Source: Stappia sp. BW2
Lineage (GTDB): Bacteria; Pseudomonadota; Alphaproteobacteria; Rhizobiales; Stappiaceae
DNA length: 64,000 bases
Assembly: GCF_008107695.1 (NCBI RefSeq)
Contig: NZ_VIRG01000070.1
Coordinates: 1,426,001-1,490,000 of the forward strand
Direction: 5' to 3'
Shown: positions 18,209 to 26,782 of the stretch, piece after piece
Numbering within the stretch: position 1 is the stretch's first letter
Layout of the letters: each line of letters begins with the position of its first letter
Made by a program: the position numbers and the translations under genes
Notes under the pieces: model-generated
The model's database searches: none
Told to the model about the DNA's origin: nothing
What the model saw: the letters and a program-made list of their open reading frames with translations, nothing else

Positions 18209-19483
18209 TCAGCCGCGCAGGATTGAACGACCTGCGTAAACGGCCTGTGCGCCCAGTTCTTCCTCGATACGGATAAGCTGGTTGTACTTTGCAAGCCGGT
18301 CTGAACGCGCCAGCGAACCGGTTTTGATCTGGCCGCAGTTGGTGGCAACAGCCAGGTCGGCAATGGTGCTGTCTTCGGTTTCGCCCGAGCGGTGGGACAT
18401 GACTGCGGTGTAGGCAGCCTTGTGGGCGGTCTCAACCGCGTCCAGCGTTTCAGAAAGCGTTCCGATCTGGTTGACCTTGATCAGGATCGAGTTGGCCACA
18501 CCAAGATCAATGCCCTTGCGCAGGCGATCAGAGTTGGTCACGAACAGATCGTCGCCGACCAGCTGGCACTTGTTGCCGATAAGGTCGGTCGTTGCTTTCC
18601 AGCCGTCCCAGTCATCTTCTGCAAGGCCATCTTCGATCGAAATGATCGGGTAGCGGGATGCGAGGTCAGCGAGGTATTTCGCCATTTCTTCAGGCGCCAG
18701 GGTCTTGCCCTCGCCTTCCAGCAGATATTTGCCGTCCTTGAAGAACTCGGTCGAAGCTGCGTCGAGAGCCAGGAAGACATCTTCGCCTGGCTTGTAACCG
18801 GCAGTTTCGATTGCCTTCATGACGAAGCTGATAGCAGCATCGGTGGATTCCAGATTGGGGGCAAAACCGCCTTCGTCGCCAACATTGGTGTTGTGACCGG
18901 CTGCGCTCAGCGCCTTCTTCAGCGTGTGGAATATTTCCGACCCCATGCGTACGGCATCGCCAAGGGACTCGGCGCCGACCGGCATGATCATGAATTCCTG
19001 GAAGTCGATCGGATTGTCTGCATGCGCGCCGCCGTTGATGATGTTCATCATGGGAACCGGCAGAGTGCGGGCAGACGTGCCACCAACATAGCGGTAGAGC
19101 GGCAGGCCAGATGCCTGGGCGGCTGCGCGGGCGACGGCAAGCGAAACACCCAGGATTGCGTTGGCGCCAAGGCGAGACTTGTTGTGGGTGCCGTCGAGAT
19201 CGATCATCGCCTGGTCAATCTGAAGCTGGTCTTCAGCATCCAGACCGCCAACGATCTCGAAGAGTTCCCCGTTGACAGCGTCAACGGCGTTCTGGACACC
19301 TTTGCCCATGAAACGGTCGCCGCCATCGCGCAGTTCGACTGCTTCATGTGCGCCGGTGGAAGCGCCGGACGGCACGGCAGCCCGGCCAAAGGAGCCATCC
19401 TCCAGGAAAACGTCGACTTCTACGGTCGGGTTACCACGGCTGTCGAAAATCTGACGGCCGATGACATCGATAATGGCGGTCAT
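18209..19483 (-). CDS. eno: Enolase
   Basis: 424 residues from the ATG at 19481-19483 with GGGAG upstream; a longer upstream frame is not conserved. It interconverts 2-phosphoglycerate and phosphoenolpyruvate with Mg2+. Diagnostic segments are IIDVIGRQIFDSRGNPTVEV, SGASTGAHEAVELRDGG, the metal-site region SIEDGLAEDDWDGW, the LVGDDLFVTNSDRL stretch, and the signature MSHRSGETEDSTIADLAVA. It lies downstream of kdsA; a terminator between them suggests it has its own promoter in the 143-base gap. Confidence 0.97.
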   Translation of the reverse strand: MTAIIDVIGRQIFDSRGNPTVEVDVFLEDGSFGRAAVPSGASTGAHEAVELRDGGDRFMGKGVQNAVDAVNGELFEIVGGLDAEDQLQIDQAMIDLDGTHNKSRLGANAILGVSLAVARAAAQASGLPLYRYVGGTSARTLPVPMMNIINGGAHADNPIDFQEFMIMPVGAESLGDAVRMGSEIFHTLKKALSAAGHNTNVGDEGGFAPNLESTDAAISFVMKAIETAGYKPGEDVFLALDAASTEFFKDGKYLLEGEGKTLAPEEMAKYLADLASRYPIISIEDGLAEDDWDGWKATTDLIGNKCQLVGDDLFVTNSDRLRKGIDLGVANSILIKVNQIGTLSETLDAVETAHKAAYTAVMSHRSGETEDSTIADLAVATNCGQIKTGSLARSDRLAKYNQLIRIEEELGAQAVYAGRSILRG

Positions 19484-19590
19484 GGAAAGAACTCCCTTGT
19501 CGCATGCACCTGAATTGAAAGTTCGCCGGAGATTCTCCGGCCGTTCGGAAGCCGGAATACCGGCGGTTTTTCCGGGAGCGTTTGCCCCAC

Positions 19591-19619
19591 AAAAGAAAGC
19601 CGCACACAAGGCGCGGCTT
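19591..19619 (-). terminator. Intrinsic terminator after kdsA
   Basis: On the minus strand a seven-bp stem (AAGCCGC / GCGGCTT) is followed by a T-rich tract (TTTCTTTT). It lies just past the kdsA stop and before eno. Confidence 0.75.
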
Positions 19620-19626
19620 AATTGGA

Positions 19627-20475
19627 TTATTCTGCGGCGACGGCCGGGGCCTTGACGACGTTGTCGAGAGCCTTCAACTGCGCCAGCAACGCTTCGAGCT
19701 GATTGAGCGGCACCATGTTCGGACCGTCCGACGGAGCGTTGTCCGGATCAGGGTGCGTCTCGATGAAAAGACCGGCAACGCCAACAGCGACGGCCGCGCG
19801 GGCAAGAACAGGCACCATGGTCCGGTCGCCACCGGTGGATGCCCCCTGCCCGCCCGGTTGCTGAACCGAATGGGTCGCATCAAAAATAACCGGAGCACCG
19901 GTCTGTGCCATGATCGGCAGTGAGCGCATGTCTGTGACCAGCGTGTTGTAACCGAAGCTGGCTCCGCGTTCGGTCAACATCACGTTTGCGTTGCCTGAAC
20001 CGGTTACCTTGCCCAGAACATTCTTCATGTCCCAAGGCGCCAGAAACTGGCCTTTCTTGACATTGATCACGCGTCCAGTCTTCGCTGCGGCAACAAGAAG
20101 GTCAGTCTGGCGGCAGAGAAATGCAGGAATTTGCAAAACGTCCACAATTTCCGCAACCGGTGCGCATTGCTCAGGGCTGTGCACATCGGTCAAAACCGGC
20201 ATGCCGAATTTTTCTTTCACTTCCGCGAAAATTGGCAGAGCTTCGTTGATGCCGACTCCACGTTTTCCAGCGAGTGATGTCCGGTTGGCCTTGTCGTAGG
20301 ACGTCTTGTAAACGACGCCGATTCCAAGGCGATCCGCAATTTCCTTGATGGCCGCAGCACATTCCAGTGCGTGTTCGCGGCTTTCAAGCTGGCAAGGGCC
20401 GGCAATGAGGCTGAAAGGCGCGTCATTGCTGAAAGTTACATTGCCAACGGAAACTACGCGGTTTGCCTCGGTCAT
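19627..20475 (-). CDS. kdsA: 3-deoxy-8-phosphooctulonate (KDO-8-phosphate) synthase
   Basis: 282 residues. It condenses phosphoenolpyruvate with arabinose-5-phosphate to KDO-8-phosphate, the first committed step to the inner-core sugar of lipopolysaccharide. Typical segments are FSLIAGPCQLESREHALE, YKTSYDKANRTS, PVLTDVHSPEQC, FDATHSVQQPGG and FIETHPDPDNAPSDGPNM. It is divergent from galU across a 390-base region; both feed envelope sugar synthesis. The start ATG follows GGTGGAAA. Confidence 0.96.
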   Translation of the reverse strand: MTEANRVVSVGNVTFSNDAPFSLIAGPCQLESREHALECAAAIKEIADRLGIGVVYKTSYDKANRTSLAGKRGVGINEALPIFAEVKEKFGMPVLTDVHSPEQCAPVAEIVDVLQIPAFLCRQTDLLVAAAKTGRVINVKKGQFLAPWDMKNVLGKVTGSGNANVMLTERGASFGYNTLVTDMRSLPIMAQTGAPVIFDATHSVQQPGGQGASTGGDRTMVPVLARAAVAVGVAGLFIETHPDPDNAPSDGPNMVPLNQLEALLAQLKALDNVVKAPAVAAE

Positions 20476-20865
20476 TTTCCACCATTCGCCGTAAGGTTGT
20501 CGCTTGTGTGCAGCAACTCATTGCAAGAAAAAGATCCGGTACCGGAACTTGCGCTGTTCCATAGCGCTCTTTTGCTCTCCTCGCAACATTGCTCTGGTGG
20601 AACGCGATTCGATCTTAAATCGATTTAAAAGTGTGAAAGCGATCAACGACATAATATGATCACTTTGTAGAAGTTATTGCGCTAGCATTGCAGTTCACAA
20701 GCCCACAACCCGCGATAGGCAACTGGTCCGGTTGTCGCTTGCGGTGCGGGGCATAAGGTCGAGATAACGGACGAACTGAGTATTGAACGTGCGTTTGACG
20801 GCTCTTGTGACTATTAGTGAAAAAAACGATTGAGTTCGTATTTGTAGACAATTGGAAGGCCTGAC
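20476..20865. other. Divergent kdsA/galU intergenic region
   Basis: 390 bases without a convincing gene. It must hold the promoters for kdsA (leftward) and galU (rightward). It contains the 14-bp palindrome at 20615-20628 and is locally AT-rich there. A GGAAGG ribosome binding site for galU is at its right end. No RNA gene or riboswitch was recognised. Confidence 0.7.
20615..20628. promoter_or_regulatory. 14-bp perfect palindrome, candidate operator
   Basis: TTAAATCGATTTAA is a perfect palindrome in the divergent kdsA-galU region, about 140 bases before kdsA and 240 before galU. A dimeric regulator could bind it; none is identified. Confidence 0.35.
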
Positions 20866-21759
20866 ATGAACAAGCCCATTCGCAAAGCGATCCTGCCGGT
20901 GGCAGGTCTTGGTACGCGTTTTTTGCCCGCAACCAAGGCAGTCCCCAAGGAAATGCTGACAATCGTCGATCGGCCGATCATCCAGTATGTGGTGGACGAA
21001 GCGCGGGCCGCTGGCATTGAACATATTGTTTTCGTTACAGGGCGAAACAAACACGTCATCGAAGACCATTTCGACATTGCCTATGAGCTTGAAGATACGC
21101 TCAAGGCGAGAAACAAGACGGCGGCGCTGGAATTGCTTGAAAAGCACCGGCCTGTTCCCGGCTCAACCTCCTTTACCCGCCAGCAGGCTCCACTCGGCCT
21201 CGGCCACGCGATCTGGTGCGCGCGCGATATCATTGGCGAGGAACCCTTTGCCATCCTGCTGCCGGACGTGATCATCAAGTCTCAGGTAAGCTGCCTCAAG
21301 CAGATGGTCGATCTTTATGAAAATGTTGGTGGCAACATCATAGCCGTGGAAGAGGTTCCGGAAGATCAGACCGACCAATACGGCATCGTGGAACTTGCCG
21401 GAGAAATCGGAGACAACGCTCACAAGATCTCCAACATGGTCGAGAAACCTGCCCCCGGTACGGCCCCGTCCAATTTGATGATCACGGGGCGGTACATTCT
21501 GCAGCCGCAGATTTTCGATCTTCTGTCCAATCAAGGCAAGGGTGCAGGCGGCGAGATCCAGCTGACCGACAGCATGCTTGCATTGATGAAGGAACAACAC
21601 TTCGCGTCGCTCAAATTTGCAGGTCGAAGCTATGATTGCGGCAACAAGGCCGGTTTCCTGAGCGCCAATATCGCATTCGGCATGGACGATCCAAAACTGG
21701 CTCGGGAACTGGTTCCGTTCATGGAAGAGATGATCCGCAAACCGTTGGCCGCAGAATAA
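20866..21759 (+). CDS. galU: UTP-glucose-1-phosphate uridylyltransferase
   Basis: 297 residues. It makes UDP-glucose from UTP and glucose-1-phosphate for exopolysaccharide, glycolipid and LPS synthesis. The nucleotidyltransferase start RKAILPVAGLGTRFLPATKAVPKEML is unmistakable, and the VEKPAPGTAPSNLMITGRYIL and GGEIQLTDSM segments confirm GalU over other sugar nucleotidyltransferases. A UDP-sugar dehydrogenase gene follows after 111 bases, separated by a GC hairpin. Confidence 0.95.
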   Translation: MNKPIRKAILPVAGLGTRFLPATKAVPKEMLTIVDRPIIQYVVDEARAAGIEHIVFVTGRNKHVIEDHFDIAYELEDTLKARNKTAALELLEKHRPVPGSTSFTRQQAPLGLGHAIWCARDIIGEEPFAILLPDVIIKSQVSCLKQMVDLYENVGGNIIAVEEVPEDQTDQYGIVELAGEIGDNAHKISNMVEKPAPGTAPSNLMITGRYILQPQIFDLLSNQGKGAGGEIQLTDSMLALMKEQHFASLKFAGRSYDCGNKAGFLSANIAFGMDDPKLARELVPFMEEMIRKPLAAE

Positions 21760-21815
21760 ACCGCGACCGTCTTCACTGCGGACTTGAAAAGGTTCGCCAG
21801 AAGCCTTTAGGAGTG

Positions 21816-21840
21816 GGCCGGGTCTTGCGCAGACCCGGCC
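21816..21840 (+). terminator. Hairpin, possible terminator after galU
   Basis: A perfect ten-bp GC-rich stem (GGCCGGGTCT / AGACCCGGCC) with a five-base loop lies 56 bases after the galU stop. The following sequence is only moderately T-rich (TATTTCGTT), so it may attenuate rather than fully stop transcription. Confidence 0.55.
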
Positions 21841-21870
21841 TATTTCGTTCGCACCAATCCCGGATGCCTT

Positions 21871-23175
21871 ATGCACGACAATTCCATTTACGCCACCAGG
21901 ATCGCAGTCATCGGTCTTGGCTATGTCGGTTTGCCGGTCGCAACCGCTTTCGCCGCGAAGGGGTTTGATGTTCTCGGATTTGATATTAACGAAAACCGGC
22001 TAAGCGAATTGCGCAGCGGATGCGACAGCACGGCCTCCGTCGGGAAAGCTGAATTGCGGCAGGAAACGCTCGTTTTTTCCAGTCAGGAAACCGATCTGAG
22101 CGACCGGGATGTTCTTATCGTGGCTGTGCCGACACCGGTTGACCATGCAAAGCGGCCTGACCTGTCGCCTTTCAGGAGTGCAGCGGCAACTGTTGGCCGC
22201 AACCTGAAATCCGGCGCCATCGTTGTGTTTGAATCGACCGTCTACCCAGGGGCAACCGAGGAAGTTGCCGTTCCAATTCTGGAGCAACAATCGGGGCTGA
22301 CCCTCGGAAGGGATTTCGCTGTCGGCTATTCTCCGGAGCGTATCAACCCAGGCGACACCGAACGCGGATTTGCGGACATTACCAAAATCGTTTCGGGCTC
22401 AAGCCCGGAAGCTGCAGATACGCTCGCCAAACTCTATGGCGCGGTCGTAACGGCCGGAATTCATCTTGCGCCGTCGATTCGGGTGGCGGAAGCGGCGAAA
22501 GTCATCGAGAACACGCAGCGCGATCTCAATATTGCTCTCATGAACGAACTGGCCATGCTTTTTGACCAGATGGGCATCGACACCAGGGATGTTCTGGAGG
22601 GCTCCTCGACCAAATGGAACTTCCTGCCGTTTCAGCCGGGATTGGTCGGTGGTCACTGTATCGGTGTCGATCCCTATTACTTGACGCACAAGGCGCATGA
22701 AATCGGCATGACACCTCAGGTCATTCTGGCTGGACGCGGGACCAACGAGGCAATGCCGACGTTCATTGCAGGCAAGATTTTTCAGGAAAGCGTGAAGCTC
22801 GGCATGCCCATGCCGCCGAAGGTCGTTGTTCTCGGCATCACTTACAAGGCCAATGTGCCCGACACGCGCAATTCCAAGGTTGTCGATCTTATCCGGGAGC
22901 TGGAGAAGTTCGGCGCAAGCGTTCAGGTCTGCGATCCGCTCGCGCATCCCGATGAAGTAAGCGCAGAATACGGAATCACTCTTACCCCTGCCAATGAACT
23001 TGCCGCAGCAGACGTCGCCGTTCTGGCTGTCCCGCATCAGCATTTTTTCCATGATGGCACGGGTTGGCAGGTGTTGAAGGAAATCCTGAAAAACGAGCGC
23101 GGTCTTGTTGCCGATATTCCCGCGCTGCTCGACCGGTCAACGTGTCCGGATGGAATTCGGCTTTGGCGTCTTTGA
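21871..23175 (+). CDS. Nucleotide sugar dehydrogenase (UDP-N-acetylhexosamine 6-dehydrogenase type, WbpO/TviB-like)
   Basis: 434 residues. It oxidises the C6 hydroxyl of a UDP-hexose to a carboxylate in two NAD+-dependent steps, giving an acidic sugar for surface polysaccharide. The NAD-binding motif is VIGLGYVGLPVATAFA (near residue 13). The catalytic cysteine is Cys263 in GGHCIGVDPYYL. VFESTVYPGATEE and the C-terminal GITYKANVPDTRNSKVVDLI are further family segments. The DPYYL form and length resemble UDP-GlcNAc/GalNAc dehydrogenases more than UDP-glucose dehydrogenase, but the substrate is not proven. galU lies directly upstream. Confidence 0.9.
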   Translation: MHDNSIYATRIAVIGLGYVGLPVATAFAAKGFDVLGFDINENRLSELRSGCDSTASVGKAELRQETLVFSSQETDLSDRDVLIVAVPTPVDHAKRPDLSPFRSAAATVGRNLKSGAIVVFESTVYPGATEEVAVPILEQQSGLTLGRDFAVGYSPERINPGDTERGFADITKIVSGSSPEAADTLAKLYGAVVTAGIHLAPSIRVAEAAKVIENTQRDLNIALMNELAMLFDQMGIDTRDVLEGSSTKWNFLPFQPGLVGGHCIGVDPYYLTHKAHEIGMTPQVILAGRGTNEAMPTFIAGKIFQESVKLGMPMPPKVVVLGITYKANVPDTRNSKVVDLIRELEKFGASVQVCDPLAHPDEVSAEYGITLTPANELAAADVAVLAVPHQHFFHDGTGWQVLKEILKNERGLVADIPALLDRSTCPDGIRLWRL

Positions 23176-23361
23176 TTTTACAGGACTTTTGTCCTGAACA
23201 AAGCGCAGACCACTCCGCACTGTCTGGAAACGACGACAGGAACCTGCCTCCAAATGCTTCAGCTTGCTGATAATTACCGCAGAGGATTGCTGGTATTTTA
23301 GCAATCTAAAAAGGGTTTTGAGCCGTATACTTATCGGGTTTCAGGAAAGGAGACACCGAAC

Positions 23362-23796
23362 ATGGCTCATGCTCGTTTCTGGAAGATGGTGGCGGTTGCC
23401 GGCGTCAGTGCCTTGCTGGCCTCCGGGTCGGTCCGTGCCGAGGACAGCCTCGACAGCAGTGCCTTTCACAATATCATCAAAAATCAGATGAGTGCCTTTG
23501 CAAAGGGAAATGCCCAGGCGGCCTTCTCTTTCGCAACAAGTTCCTTGCAACAGAGATTCCAGACGCCTGAGTTCTTCATGGAAATGGTGCGTCAAGGCTA
23601 TCAACCGGTCTACAAGCCTAAAAGCGTCACGTTCGGCCGATCAAAAATGACCAAGCTCGGGCCGACACAGGAAGTCTATGTGACAGGTCCCAAAGGCAAG
23701 AATTGGCTGGCGCTCTACAGTTTCGAGCAGCAGGAAGATGGCACGTGGAAAATTTCCGGCTGCTACCTGACAACAGCGGACGGGTTTTCCGCCTAG
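23362..23796 (+). CDS. DUF4864 secreted protein
   Basis: 144 residues with a signal peptide (hydrophobic MVAVAGVSALLASGSV, cleavage near VRAED). The mature part follows the DUF4864 pattern (FHNIIKNQMSAFAKGNAQAAFSFAT, FMEMVRQGYQPVYKPKSVTFG, WKISGCYLTTADG). This is a small NTF2-like periplasmic domain of unknown role. A strong AAAGGAG ribosome binding site precedes the ATG. It is convergent with tgt, 36 bases away. Confidence 0.83.
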   Translation: MAHARFWKMVAVAGVSALLASGSVRAEDSLDSSAFHNIIKNQMSAFAKGNAQAAFSFATSSLQQRFQTPEFFMEMVRQGYQPVYKPKSVTFGRSKMTKLGPTQEVYVTGPKGKNWLALYSFEQQEDGTWKISGCYLTTADGFSA

Positions 23797-23832
23797 TCTG
23801 TTTCTGCCGGAGCCAAGATTGATTGTGCGGGG

Positions 23833-24987
23833 TTACAGCGCCGCGATATCTCCGCGTGCCCAGTCTTCCTTGGTTTCGGCATAGAAGTCCTCGAAGCGTC
23901 CGTTCTCGATCGCATCGCGCATGCCCTGCATCAGGAACTGGTAGTAGGCAATGTTGTTCCAGGTAAGCAGCATGCCGCCCAGCCCTTCCCCTGTGCGCAC
24001 CAGATGGTGCAGATAGGCACGGCTGTAGACGCTTGTTGCGGGACAGGCACTTGCCTCATCCAGCGGACGCGGGTCTTCCTGGTGGCGGGCATTCTTCAGA
24101 TTGACCTTGCCATAGCGGGTATAGGCCAGACCGTGACGTCCGGCTCTTGTCGGCATCACACAATCGAATTGATCAATGCCGCGCTTCACACTTTCCAGAA
24201 GATCGTCCGGTGTACCGACACCCATCAGGTAACGGGGTTTGTCCACCGGCATCACCGGTGTGGTGATGTCGAGCATGCTCAGCATGACGTCTTGCGGCTC
24301 ACCAACCGCCAGTCCGCCGACCGAGTAACCTTCAAATGGCATCTTGCCGAGCTCCTCCGCGGACCGAATCCGAAGATCCGGCTGGTCGCCGCCCTGAACG
24401 ATGCCATATAGCCCCTGCCCCTTGCCAGGCCCGCCCATGGCTTCGAACTGGGTGCGGGAACGCTCTGCCCATCTGAGAGACAATTCCATCGCTCTTTGGA
24501 CTTCTTCACGCGGGCTCGGCAATTTGATGCACTCATCCAGCTGCATCTGAATGTCTGACCCGAGCAATCCCTGGATCTCGACCGAACGTTCCGGCGTCAG
24601 ATGGTACTTTTGACCATCGATATGGCTTTGGAAGCGCACCCCGTCTTCATCCAGCTTGCGAAGTTGCGCAAGTGACATCACCTGGAACCCGCCGCTATCG
24701 GTCAGGATCGTGTGCGGCCAGTTCATGAAGGTGTGGAGCCCGCCAAGTTTAGCAACCCGTTCCGCGGTTGGACGCAGCATCAGGTGATAGGTGTTGCCGA
24801 GAACGACGTCGGCCCCCGTTTCGCGTACCTGTTCCGGGTACATCGCCTTTACGGTCGCCTGGGTGCCGACCGGCATGAATGCAGGCGTGCGGACGACGCC
24901 GTGAGGTGTGGTGATCTCACCTCGCCGCGCCGTGCCGTCGGTCGTGATCAGCTTGAAGCCGAATGTCTTGCCGGTTTCTTCTGTCAT
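23833..24987 (-). CDS. tgt: tRNA-guanine transglycosylase
   Basis: 384 residues. It exchanges guanine-34 for preQ1 in tRNAs with GUN anticodons, a step to queuosine. The catalytic aspartates are Asp97 (TDSGGFQVMSL) and Asp275 (DQFDCVMPTRAGRHG). The substrate pocket segment GIVQGGDQPDLR is present. The usual zinc site is not: by alignment with the bacterial CxCxxC...H set, the four positions here are Ser313, Cys315, Thr318 and Asn344. The fold context (YSRAYLHHL) is intact. The start lies nine bases after queA, with its Shine-Dalgarno over the queA stop, so queA and tgt are co-translated and act in one pathway. Confidence 0.94.
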   Translation of the reverse strand: MTEETGKTFGFKLITTDGTARRGEITTPHGVVRTPAFMPVGTQATVKAMYPEQVRETGADVVLGNTYHLMLRPTAERVAKLGGLHTFMNWPHTILTDSGGFQVMSLAQLRKLDEDGVRFQSHIDGQKYHLTPERSVEIQGLLGSDIQMQLDECIKLPSPREEVQRAMELSLRWAERSRTQFEAMGGPGKGQGLYGIVQGGDQPDLRIRSAEELGKMPFEGYSVGGLAVGEPQDVMLSMLDITTPVMPVDKPRYLMGVGTPDDLLESVKRGIDQFDCVMPTRAGRHGLAYTRYGKVNLKNARHQEDPRPLDEASACPATSVYSRAYLHHLVRTGEGLGGMLLTWNNIAYYQFLMQGMRDAIENGRFEDFYAETKEDWARGDIAAL

Positions 24988-24996
24988 GTTCGGTCC

Positions 24997-26070
24997 TCAG
25001 AGAGCCCCTTCCTGCGGAAACAGCAGTGAAGCGTCGCCGTAGCTGTAAAAACGGTATTCCTGCGAGATCGCGTGTGAATAGGCCTCACGCATTGTGTCCA
25101 GGCCCGAAAGAGCCGACACCAGCATGAAGAGCGTGGAGCGCGGAAGGTGGAAGTTGGTCATCAACGCATCGATTGCCCTGAAACGGTAGCCCGGCGTGAT
25201 GAAAATAGATGTTTCACCAGCAAATGCGGCAATGGCACCGGTTTTCTGGGCTGAGCTTTCAAGGATACGCAGGGATGTGGTACCGACGCTGACGACCTTG
25301 TTTCCCCGCGCCTTGACAGCCAGGAGGGCCGCGGCAGTCTCTTCGGAGATTTCGCCCCATTCGGCGTGCATCTTGTGATCGGACGTGTCTTCCGCCTTCA
25401 CCGGCAGGAAGGTGCCCGCGCCGACATGCAGCGTTACCCGGTGCTGCTCAATACCGCGATCGCTCACGGCCTGCAGCAATTCCGGTGTAAAATGAAGCCC
25501 CGCCGTCGGCGCGGCAACCGCACCGTCCTTCTCGGCAAATATCGTCTGGTAGTCCTTGCGATCCTGGTCGTCCTCACCACGCTTTTGCGCGATATAGGGT
25601 GGCAAGGGTATGTGTCCGACAGAAGCTATGGCTACGTCGAGGTCAGGGCCGGAACGGTCGAATGTCAGCAGCACTTCGCCGCTGTCGCCTTTTTCAGTCA
25701 CGTCCGCCGTCAACCGGGTACCGAATCCTTCGAACAGCACTGTATCGCCAACCTGGAGCTTCTTTGCCGGCCTGACAAAAGCCTTCCAGCGGTCGGGTCC
25801 TGCACGCATGTGAAGCGTCGCACCAATGCCTGCGCTAATTTCACCACGCAGGCGCGTTCCTTCGAGTTGCGCGGGGATTACCCTGGTGTCGTTGAAGACC
25901 AACGCATCGCCAGGTTCCAGCAGTTGCGGCAGGTCACGAACCCCCGCGTCAGATAGCTGCGGTTGCTGATCTGGTCGCACAACAAGCATGCGGGCAGAAT
26001 CGCGCGGTCGGGCGGGACGCAGGGCGATCCGTTCGTTTGGGAGCTCAAAATCGAATTGGTCGACGCGCAT
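24997..26070 (-). CDS. queA: S-adenosylmethionine:tRNA ribosyltransferase-isomerase
   Basis: 357 residues. It transfers and isomerises the ribosyl part of S-adenosylmethionine onto preQ1 in tRNA, giving epoxyqueuosine. The family segments are all present: MRVDQFDFELPNERIALRPARPRDSARML, VFNDTRVIPAQLEG, APTAGLHFT (substrate loop), LHVGAGTFLPVK, ITPGYRF, and TNFHLPRSTLFMLVSALSG. It follows ppiB after a strong terminator, so queA-tgt should have its own promoter in the 194 bases upstream. Confidence 0.96.
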   Translation of the reverse strand: MRVDQFDFELPNERIALRPARPRDSARMLVVRPDQQPQLSDAGVRDLPQLLEPGDALVFNDTRVIPAQLEGTRLRGEISAGIGATLHMRAGPDRWKAFVRPAKKLQVGDTVLFEGFGTRLTADVTEKGDSGEVLLTFDRSGPDLDVAIASVGHIPLPPYIAQKRGEDDQDRKDYQTIFAEKDGAVAAPTAGLHFTPELLQAVSDRGIEQHRVTLHVGAGTFLPVKAEDTSDHKMHAEWGEISEETAAALLAVKARGNKVVSVGTTSLRILESSAQKTGAIAAFAGETSIFITPGYRFRAIDALMTNFHLPRSTLFMLVSALSGLDTMREAYSHAISQEYRFYSYGDASLLFPQEGAL

Positions 26071-26202
26071 GGCGTTTTGCTACTGCCAAATATCTGGAAA
26101 GCTTCAGGATGCAGCGCCAGATCCGTTTCGACCGGTAACCGCACATACTGTAAGCGGCTCTTACTGGCGACGGAGAAGCAGGTCAACCTTCTGGAGCCTG
26201 AT

Positions 26203-26237
26203 CCAAAACAAAACAGCGCGGGTGTTTGCCCGCGCTG
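26203..26237 (-). terminator. Intrinsic terminator after ppiB
   Basis: On the minus strand a perfect nine-bp GC stem (CAGCGCGGG / CCCGCGCTG) with a six-base loop is followed by TTTTGTTTTGG. It lies 28 bases past the ppiB stop and separates it from queA. Confidence 0.88.
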
Positions 26238-26264
26238 CCTCAAGACCAATGATTTTCAGCAGGT

Positions 26265-26738
26265 TCAGGCTGCGTCAGCCGCCACCTTCAGGGACGCGAT
26301 GTTGTCCGGATTGGACACCGGCTCACCGCGTTTGATCTTGTCAACATTGTCCATGCCTTCGATGACTTTGCCCCAAACGGTGTATTGACCGTCAAGCCAA
26401 GGTGCGTCGGTGAAGCAAATGAAGAACTGGCTGTCTCCGGAGTTCGGGTCCATGGCACGGGCCATGGAACAGGTGCCACGCACGTGCTTTTCGTTGCTGA
26501 ACTCCGCTTTCAGCTTCTTGCCGGAACCGCCGGTGCCGGTTCCCTGCGGACAACCGGTCTGGGCCATGAAGCCGTCGATCACGCGGTGAAACACGACGCC
26601 GTCATAGAAGCCTTCGCGAACCAGTTCCTTGATGCGGGCGACATGGGTTGGTGCAAGATCGGGTTTCATCTCGATCACGACCGGCCCCTGGCTAGTTTCC
26701 ATGAGAAGGGTGTTTTCGGCGTCTTTGATATCAGCCAT
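26265..26738 (-). CDS. ppiB: Cytoplasmic peptidyl-prolyl cis-trans isomerase (cyclophilin)
   Basis: 157 residues without a signal peptide. A cyclophilin domain covers the whole protein: VREGFYDGVVFHRVIDGFMAQTG with the catalytic Arg in FHRV, GTCSMARAMDPNSGDSQFFI, and LDGQYTVWGKVIEGMDNVDKI. It catalyses proline isomerisation in folding. A second cyclophilin with a signal peptide is directly upstream, 44 bases away, giving a cytoplasmic-periplasmic pair. AAGGAG precedes the ATG by seven bases. Confidence 0.94.
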   Translation of the reverse strand: MADIKDAENTLLMETSQGPVVIEMKPDLAPTHVARIKELVREGFYDGVVFHRVIDGFMAQTGCPQGTGTGGSGKKLKAEFSNEKHVRGTCSMARAMDPNSGDSQFFICFTDAPWLDGQYTVWGKVIEGMDNVDKIKRGEPVSNPDNIASLKVAADAA

Positions 26739-26782
26739 CGAGTATCTCCTTGAGTGTCTTTGAAATCTGTGAGGCCAGATGC

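Noticed and set aside
18392..19513. 373-codon open frame antisense to enolase
   Set aside because: Enolase motifs on the minus strand explain the region; the plus-strand frame has no start signal.
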